Assembly (NCBI GenBank): GCA_018806985.1
Contig: JADANN010000468.1
Location: forward strand, 1,116,001 to 1,180,000
Direction of reading: 5' to 3'
Length of the DNA stretch: 64,000 nt
Source: Angiostrongylus vasorum
Taxonomy: Eukaryota; Nematoda; Chromadorea; Rhabditida; Metastrongylidae
In this document: in pieces, positions 58,640 to 64,000 of the stretch
Numbering within the stretch: position 1 is the stretch's first letter
Layout: each line of letters opens with the position of its first letter
The notes under the pieces: model-generated
Databases searched by the model: none
What the model saw: only the letters and a program-made list of their open reading frames with translations
What the model was told of the DNA's origin: nothing
Program-made: the position numbers and the translations under genes

Positions 58640-58955
58640 GTGCCGATCTCGGAATTTCTTGCATACCGATTCGTTCCCTCGAATCCCCATCACCTACGAA
58701 TTTCTTCGTATTTTGTGTGAGGTTTCGAGGTTCTCTTGCTTATCTTCGTGGATTTCACTGAGTGCCGATCTAGTCGGTTCTCCTAGGTTTCTTGGAATAG
58801 CTGTGATAGGGCGTCCACTTATTTTCAACACAGCAAATCATCAGCTTTTGTGGATTGGAGGAAGCTCTTCCGAGACGAGTTTGCTGCAAACTCTGCGATC
58901 CCGGAGAGATGGTGACTCGATGGCTCCGAGGTGGGATTGGTCCGGCACCATGCAA
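58640..58955 (-). repeat. SINE-D, diverged copy
   Basis: Shares CTATCACAGCTATTCCAAGA and the ACCGACTAGATCGGCA region with 11775-12020. Confidence 0.45.
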
Positions 58956-58959
58956 GTTT

Positions 58960-60425
58960 GAACAGCATCATTACCATTGCGCTAGCCATACCCTTAATCT
59001 ATTCATATATAACTTAGAAGACCGACTTTCTATAAGATTTGGCATAACTTCACATATTACTCTAATATTTTCATTAATATTAACGTCGTTAAGATTACAA
59101 ATATTAGTTACTCATGAGCACACAGTTCTTCTTCATATAATCTAGAAGTCGTTCTAAGTTGTCGAAGAGTGAATACGTGTATTGTCTTTGGCTTATTGAC
59201 ATTTTGCTGAGACAAATGCTCACTTCACTTACGGGTTCTGCTCCTCAAATAACACACTTAGCAAGTTTGCCAAAGCACTAACTGAACTGGTTTTAACAAC
59301 AAGAAAAACTAGAAATAGAATAGTGGAAATGTTTAACCACAAGGCAAAAAAAAAACCCTAAGCCCCAATTAGCTATCGTGGTGAAAGAGAACCACAAAAA
59401 CAGCTCTTCCTATAGTGATCCCTTTAAATCTTAGTTCTATTAGTCCTTACGTAGTCGCAGGCTACTAATTCTGCTTACAATTTGTATGATTATCAATTTA
59501 AAATGTTCATTTCCATATAAGAGATAGATCTATTCTTTTCCTTTATTCTAGAAATTTTTGATTGATCTATTTCTGGTTCTTGTTTTTCCTTCATCAAGAA
59601 GGCCACGAGGTCACCCGTTCTTCACTTTGAATGTAAATGTCTAAGATTTTCTTTTCTCGATATAGGAGGAAAGGAAATCTACGACTACAGTCATGAGATG
59701 ACTGGACCAGCAATAAACGCGTTTTCGCGTGAAGACACCTTTGTTCCGCAATTACGGCACAACTATTCGTCTAACAACGGACAATGAATTGAACAGATCG
59801 TTTCCTTCAATCCCAAGAACTTCTCGTAACGTAGAATTCTTCACAAACGGTCTAATTGAAGAAAACATTGGAACTTAAGGTCATCAAAATTTCTGTTGTT
59901 GTATTGTACCGTACAAATAGTTTTTATACGGATTTTCACTACACCGCTATCAGTAATACTTCAGTAAACCAATTAGATCTGAGAAACAGTGTATTACGCC
60001 TTACTTCTGCCTGCTTCAATTAAAGAAAACTTCCTTATGCATAACATTAATCTTTCATTTCCATTAGAAGTTCTTTACAGTTACAGTGAACATTATCATT
60101 ATTGATTGATTACTGATTGATTAAATGATATTGATTGAACAATCGGGAAGAAATTAGTCGTTAAAAATTTGAATCAAATATGATTTTTCAGTGAACACTT
60201 TCAAACAAGTCTAGAAAGGAAATAGATGTGGTAATGAAATTACACAAAAATATATAATAAAATTACTATTATAAACATTCTGGGGGTGTTATTGTTTTCC
60301 CTAGAAAATAGGAAAACGGTGACGCCAAGATGAAAAAGGGCAGAGAGTTTTGCAAATGAGAACCTATGACGAATAGTTGATGACAACTGAATGAATTTTC
60401 CTTGTTCTGTTTAGAAGAGTAGCGT
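58960..60425. other. No gene seen
   Basis: AT-rich, many stops, nothing recognised. Confidence 0.3.
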
Positions 60426-60429
60426 AAGA

Positions 60430-60985
60430 ATGCGGGAAGTATTCAAACAAAGAAATGAACGGATGGAAGAATACCTCAGGTACGCACACGATCTCCTTGA
60501 GTAGAAGAACACTTTAGAAAGGCGAGACGATCTTCTTGAACAAAATGAGACATCCTTTAAGGAAACGATCTTCTTGCGCGGAGGAACATCACCGCTAAGG
60601 ATACAATTTTCTTGAAAGGACGTCTGACTTTCATGAGTTAATTTACCTAAATGAAAGGAGGCCTTACACATTCTGTAAGGAGGTGAGCATCGCTGATAGA
60701 AGGAACACGTATTCTGGACGAATGAGCACAATTTATAAGAAGATGCTCATGCTGCTAATCTTGATTGAGAGGGCACACTTTTGGAGGAGATAATCTTGGA
60801 TGAATAAACACCTCTGCTAAGGAGATGATCATCTTAGGTGGAATCACACGCCGCCTCTGAAGTCCAAACATTCAAATGAATGAATACTTCCTTAAAAAGA
60901 GCTTATCTTGATCGAAAGGACACGCTCTTGGAGGAGATCATCCTAGATGAATAAACACCTCTGCTGAGGAGATGATCATCTATAA
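60430..60985. repeat. Diverged minisatellite, unit about 35-38 bp
   Basis: A recurring phrase of the type ACGATCTTCTTGAACAAAAT followed by GAACAC and GCTAAGG. Units start near 60488, 60527 and 60565, and again as GAGATAATCTTGGATGAATA near 60800 and GAGATCATCCTAGATGAATA near 60937. CACCTCTGCTGAGGAGATG occurs twice. Confidence 0.7.
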
Positions 60986-61089
60986 CGATAGAACACGGTC
61001 CTTGTGCTCTCTGGTCCTCAGTGAACAATAAAAAGATTTGTAAGGTGACTACCCACAAAAGCTGGAAGGTGGAGACGATTTTTCGCTGA

Positions 61090-61471
61090 CAAAAAAAACA
61101 TTAAGAAAAAACCACAAAACTTGGCTCATTATGGAGAGGAACTAAGCAGTTCAACAAGCACTTCACTTCATGCAATAAGATCGCATTGTAGCTGATCCGA
61201 AGCACGTCCTTTGTTCTGGAATTTCCTCGTCCACTGATAGCAGCCAAGATAAGCGGTAGTAAATTCGCGTTTCCAACGATTACGACGCTCAAAGAAAAAA
61301 ATCCCCAAAACGATTTTACACTTTCCAAGTCTCCCTTCCTTTTGAAACTGTACGTTGAATTTATAGTTTAGTTTCCATAGCTCAGAAAAGATGCGGCTTA
61401 AAAATTAGCATATAGTATATTTCGATGGAGAATGTATAATATTTGACCATAATAACAATAGTAAAAAAGGT
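61090..61471. other. No gene seen
   Basis: Nothing recognised. Confidence 0.3.
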
Positions 61472-61746
61472 AAAGGAATAAAGCTCTCGGCGTTGATCAA
61501 TCGCTGAGGGATGCGCCATGCATTCGACTTCATTAAGCATCGTTGAAGGTGATTGAATGCACATCTGGCATTTACAATGATGACTCACGGTGGCCTATCG
61601 ATGTGTCGAGCCAGTGCTGCTATCCTTCCAGACACCCTGGTAACAATTTGCCGACCCCGGAGGGATGGAAGGCTTGGTGAGCCACGGGCGCAGGGTTCCC
61701 ATGTGTGTATCGCAGGGCGCTTCCCACCACTGCGTCACACGCGCCC
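61472..61746 (-). repeat. SINE-A copy, near full length
   Basis: Tail GGAATAAAGCTCTCGGCG at the left, head CACTGCGTCACACGCGCCCC at the right. Confidence 0.8.
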
Positions 61747-61749
61747 CTA

Positions 61750-62321
61750 ATAACAATAATGGTTGTTTTTATGATCGTCACAGTGCGAAATCGGGTACCG
61801 TCTAGTGTTGTCAGAAAAATTTCAAAAATAATGAGATTGTCCCTAATAAGTGGTAAAACTAACGTCAAGCTACAATCGGATAAAACCACTTCGAAAATTG
61901 AAAGCCTACTGGCACGTTCTTAAGTTAAGTGGATTCTTTCAGTAATACTTGTCCGCGTACTCGTGATTGTTAGGTGCTCTTACCTGGGAGTCTAACACCG
62001 GTAATTAACGGGGGGCTCCTAAAGCATCCATTTGGGCCAGGCAGGTTGAGCAGGAGTTGTACATTTCCATTAAGACATTCCAGACATGTACACTGCAGAT
62101 AAAACTAAAATCTCTGCCGCTGTAGAACCTGGTAACTTACCCCATGATTACCCTTTCGTCAAAGACCTATACTGCTTGTCCTCCAGTTGATTATTGAGTG
62201 ATTCGCGAGAGTCCCAGTGTTATCTCCATTTGTCCATGTCACTTGGAAGACTATCGGAGGATTCTCTTCGTTCCAGAGACTTGCGGAGCACATATTTTTC
62301 TTCGAAAATAGCAATAGAAAT
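61750..62321. other. No gene seen
   Basis: Nothing recognised. Confidence 0.3.
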
Positions 62322-62431
62322 GGAGTATCACAGCAAAAACATAAAGCTCCTACTGTCATTCGAACGATTAGCGTTCGGAGTATCATAGCAAAAACATAAA
62401 GCTCCTCCTGTCATTCGAACGATTAGCGTTC
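62322..62431. repeat. 55-bp tandem duplication
   Basis: GGAGTATCACAGCAAAAACA at 62322 recurs at 62377 with two or three changes. Confidence 0.9.
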
Positions 62432-62889
62432 ACCGAGTAGTTCAGACGAACGACTGGAAGGAATGGAAAATTTTCAAATGCCAGTTAGAATTACTCAGCA
62501 TTTAGCAGGATTACAGTCCCGCCGTAAGACGTAAGGAAAACACAAGTGCACTAAAAATATCAGAAATAAACATGAAAGGAAATGAAAGTACTGTCAAACA
62601 TTACCTCTTCGACGAAGGCAAACAAAACAGGGCAACCAGGAAACGCCAACAGCAAACGAGATTCAGCGCAAAGCGGAAATGACAGAACTTATCGAGTCGG
62701 GCCCATAATGATGACTAACAGCTGGTAGCTGTCAAAACCAGTGAATCGTCGTTCTCGACGACGAACAACCATCGCCAGAAACTCGACTTCGAGCCGAAAA
62801 CCCGAGGATGATAGAGCACAGAATAGTCATGGTGTAAAAAACGAGTGAAGAAGCGAAATCACAAATTCAAAGCTACAGATGATAAAAAA
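62432..62889. other. No gene seen
   Basis: Nothing recognised. Confidence 0.3.
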
Positions 62890-63170
62890 TGAATTGCTCG
62901 ACACTGATGATTCCCTGAGGTTAATACATTAGACCCTATTCGTAGCATCGTAGAGGTTACTGAATTCATATTTGTCTCACATTTATAGAGTGATCTGCTG
63001 TGGACTATCCCTGTACCAACTCAGTGTTATTCTCATTCAAGAAGAATCTAGTACCAATTTTTCCAACTCCAGAGGGAGAGAAAGCTTGGTTAGTGGGCGC
63101 GGGATCGAACCAATGAACATGCGTGTATTGCCGGGCAGCTCTGCCCACCGCTGTGCCATATGCGTGCCAT
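62890..63170 (-). repeat. SINE-A, diverged copy
   Basis: Patches GATGATTCCCTGAGG, GTAGAGGTTACTGAATTCAT, CTGTGCCATATGCGTGCC follow the family order. Confidence 0.65.
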
Positions 63171-63361
63171 TCTTTGTTATAGTACGTGTAAACAGTGACA
63201 GATTTTGGTGTCATAGGTAGAGATAGGTTCCGGTTTCCTTATTTTTTCTTGTACTTACGGAATTACCTCTTCAATAGTAATCCTCCTACGTGATTTCAAA
63301 AAATTCGAGTGTACTTATTTGCAAGTGTTCTCACCTAACAACACTTTGTATAAGGTCTATG

Positions 63362-63430
63362 CATAGTGTAATGGGATAGTGCGCTGCACGTGACTACCAG
63401 TGATCTTTGGTTCGATTTCCGCCATAAAAT
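63362..63430 (+). repeat. tRNA-like relic
   Basis: TAGTGTAATGGGATAGTGCG resembles an A box and GGTTCGATTTCCGCC a B box at tRNA-like spacing. The arms do not fold into a convincing tRNA, so I take it as a SINE head or decayed tRNA. Confidence 0.35.
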
Positions 63431-63714
63431 CAAGCAACCATTCCATCACTGTGTCATGATATCTTCTTTGTTCTCGCAGCTTTTAGTTGATGCCAAAAAG
63501 GAGACAATCGCTTGTTGTTCACGTTACTTATTTGTATGACTCCGCTTCACGTTGTTTTCATATCGGCATTTCTTTCATCCGATTCGGCATCTCGGATCCG
63601 TCATTCATGATTGAATTCCGATTTGCGTGTAGATTCGACTGCCATTCAAGAATTTAGTCTCCTTCACGAATGTCATCTAATGATGGTGGAGTTCACAGGT
63701 TTTTACAGAGGTGT

Positions 63715-63850
63715 CTTCGGCATTTAAACAATTTGCCGACCATGGAAGGATGGGTGATGTCTCGTTGGACCTCAGCAGGATCGAACCAGCGACCCTGCGT
63801 ATATTGCACGGATTTTGTGACCGCTGGGCATTCGTATACTTCACGGAACG
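63715..63850 (-). repeat. SINE-A, head half, diverged
   Basis: CAATTTGCCGACCATGGAAG through GATCGAACCAGCGACCCTGC to GACCGCTGGGCA, the head region read in reverse. Confidence 0.5.
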
Positions 63851-64000
63851 GCAGCATTCACTCGTCATATGGAAAATTGCTGACATTCATACCAATCACA
63901 TGGAGAACAGTCATATGTACCAGCTATTTTTAAGGACACATGAAAGCGATGAATACCAAGTTCTCCTTGTTGAATGGGCGCTATCAAAATGTGGGCAGAA

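Noticed and set aside
63362..63430. True tRNA gene
   Set aside because: Box-like motifs are present but I could not fold a complete cloverleaf; kept only as a tRNA-like relic.
1..64000. CRISPR arrays, prokaryotic operons, DNA-transposon transposases
   Set aside because: The repeats are dispersed retroelements or simple tandems, the genes are spliced, and no transposase motif was seen in any frame.

Overview
The window is AT-rich animal DNA with split genes, short GT..AG introns ending in TTTCAG-like acceptors, and very dense retroelement debris. Three spliced genes could be followed exon by exon with matching phases. Their families, together with RTE-type retrotransposons of the kind abundant in hookworms, point to a parasitic strongylid (hookworm-like) nematode. 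I infer this from family knowledge; no database search was possible.

Layout. 1-12900: no intact gene, only SINE copies, degraded RTE fragments and one larger broken RTE copy (8660-11262). 13290-20151 (+): pyridoxal kinase in 8 exons, with a Penelope-like element sitting antisense in its 3.8-kb first intron. 20200-23600: repeats and another dead RTE copy. 24106-29068 (-): complete dihydroorotate dehydrogenase in 9 exons, predicted 395 aa, with a possible operon partner exon just upstream (29129-29359). 30290-37900: repeats, a palindromic mini-Penelope element, an RTE copy nested in another repeat, and one weak candidate coding stretch. 37975-50886 (-): a BLI-4-type proprotein convertase in 18 exons (predicted 968 aa), with two candidate alternative 3' exons and a tandemly duplicated piece of the prodomain exon. 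51000-64000: a second broken Penelope-like element (53070-55545), SINEs, minisatellites and no gene I can support.

The genes serve separate roles: vitamin B6 salvage, pyrimidine synthesis in the mitochondrion, and processing of secreted or cuticle precursors. Pyridoxal kinase and DHODH are convergent; DHODH and the convertase are on the same strand.

Most of the window is shaped by mobile DNA: two RTE families, a GIY-YIG Penelope family with inverted ends and palindromic derivatives, at least three tRNA-derived SINE families (called A, C and D here) and one medium repeat (called B). Most large introns carry one or more of these. Coordinates of repeats are read by eye and are good to about 10-20 bases; exon boundaries of the three main genes were checked for splice dinucleotides and phase.
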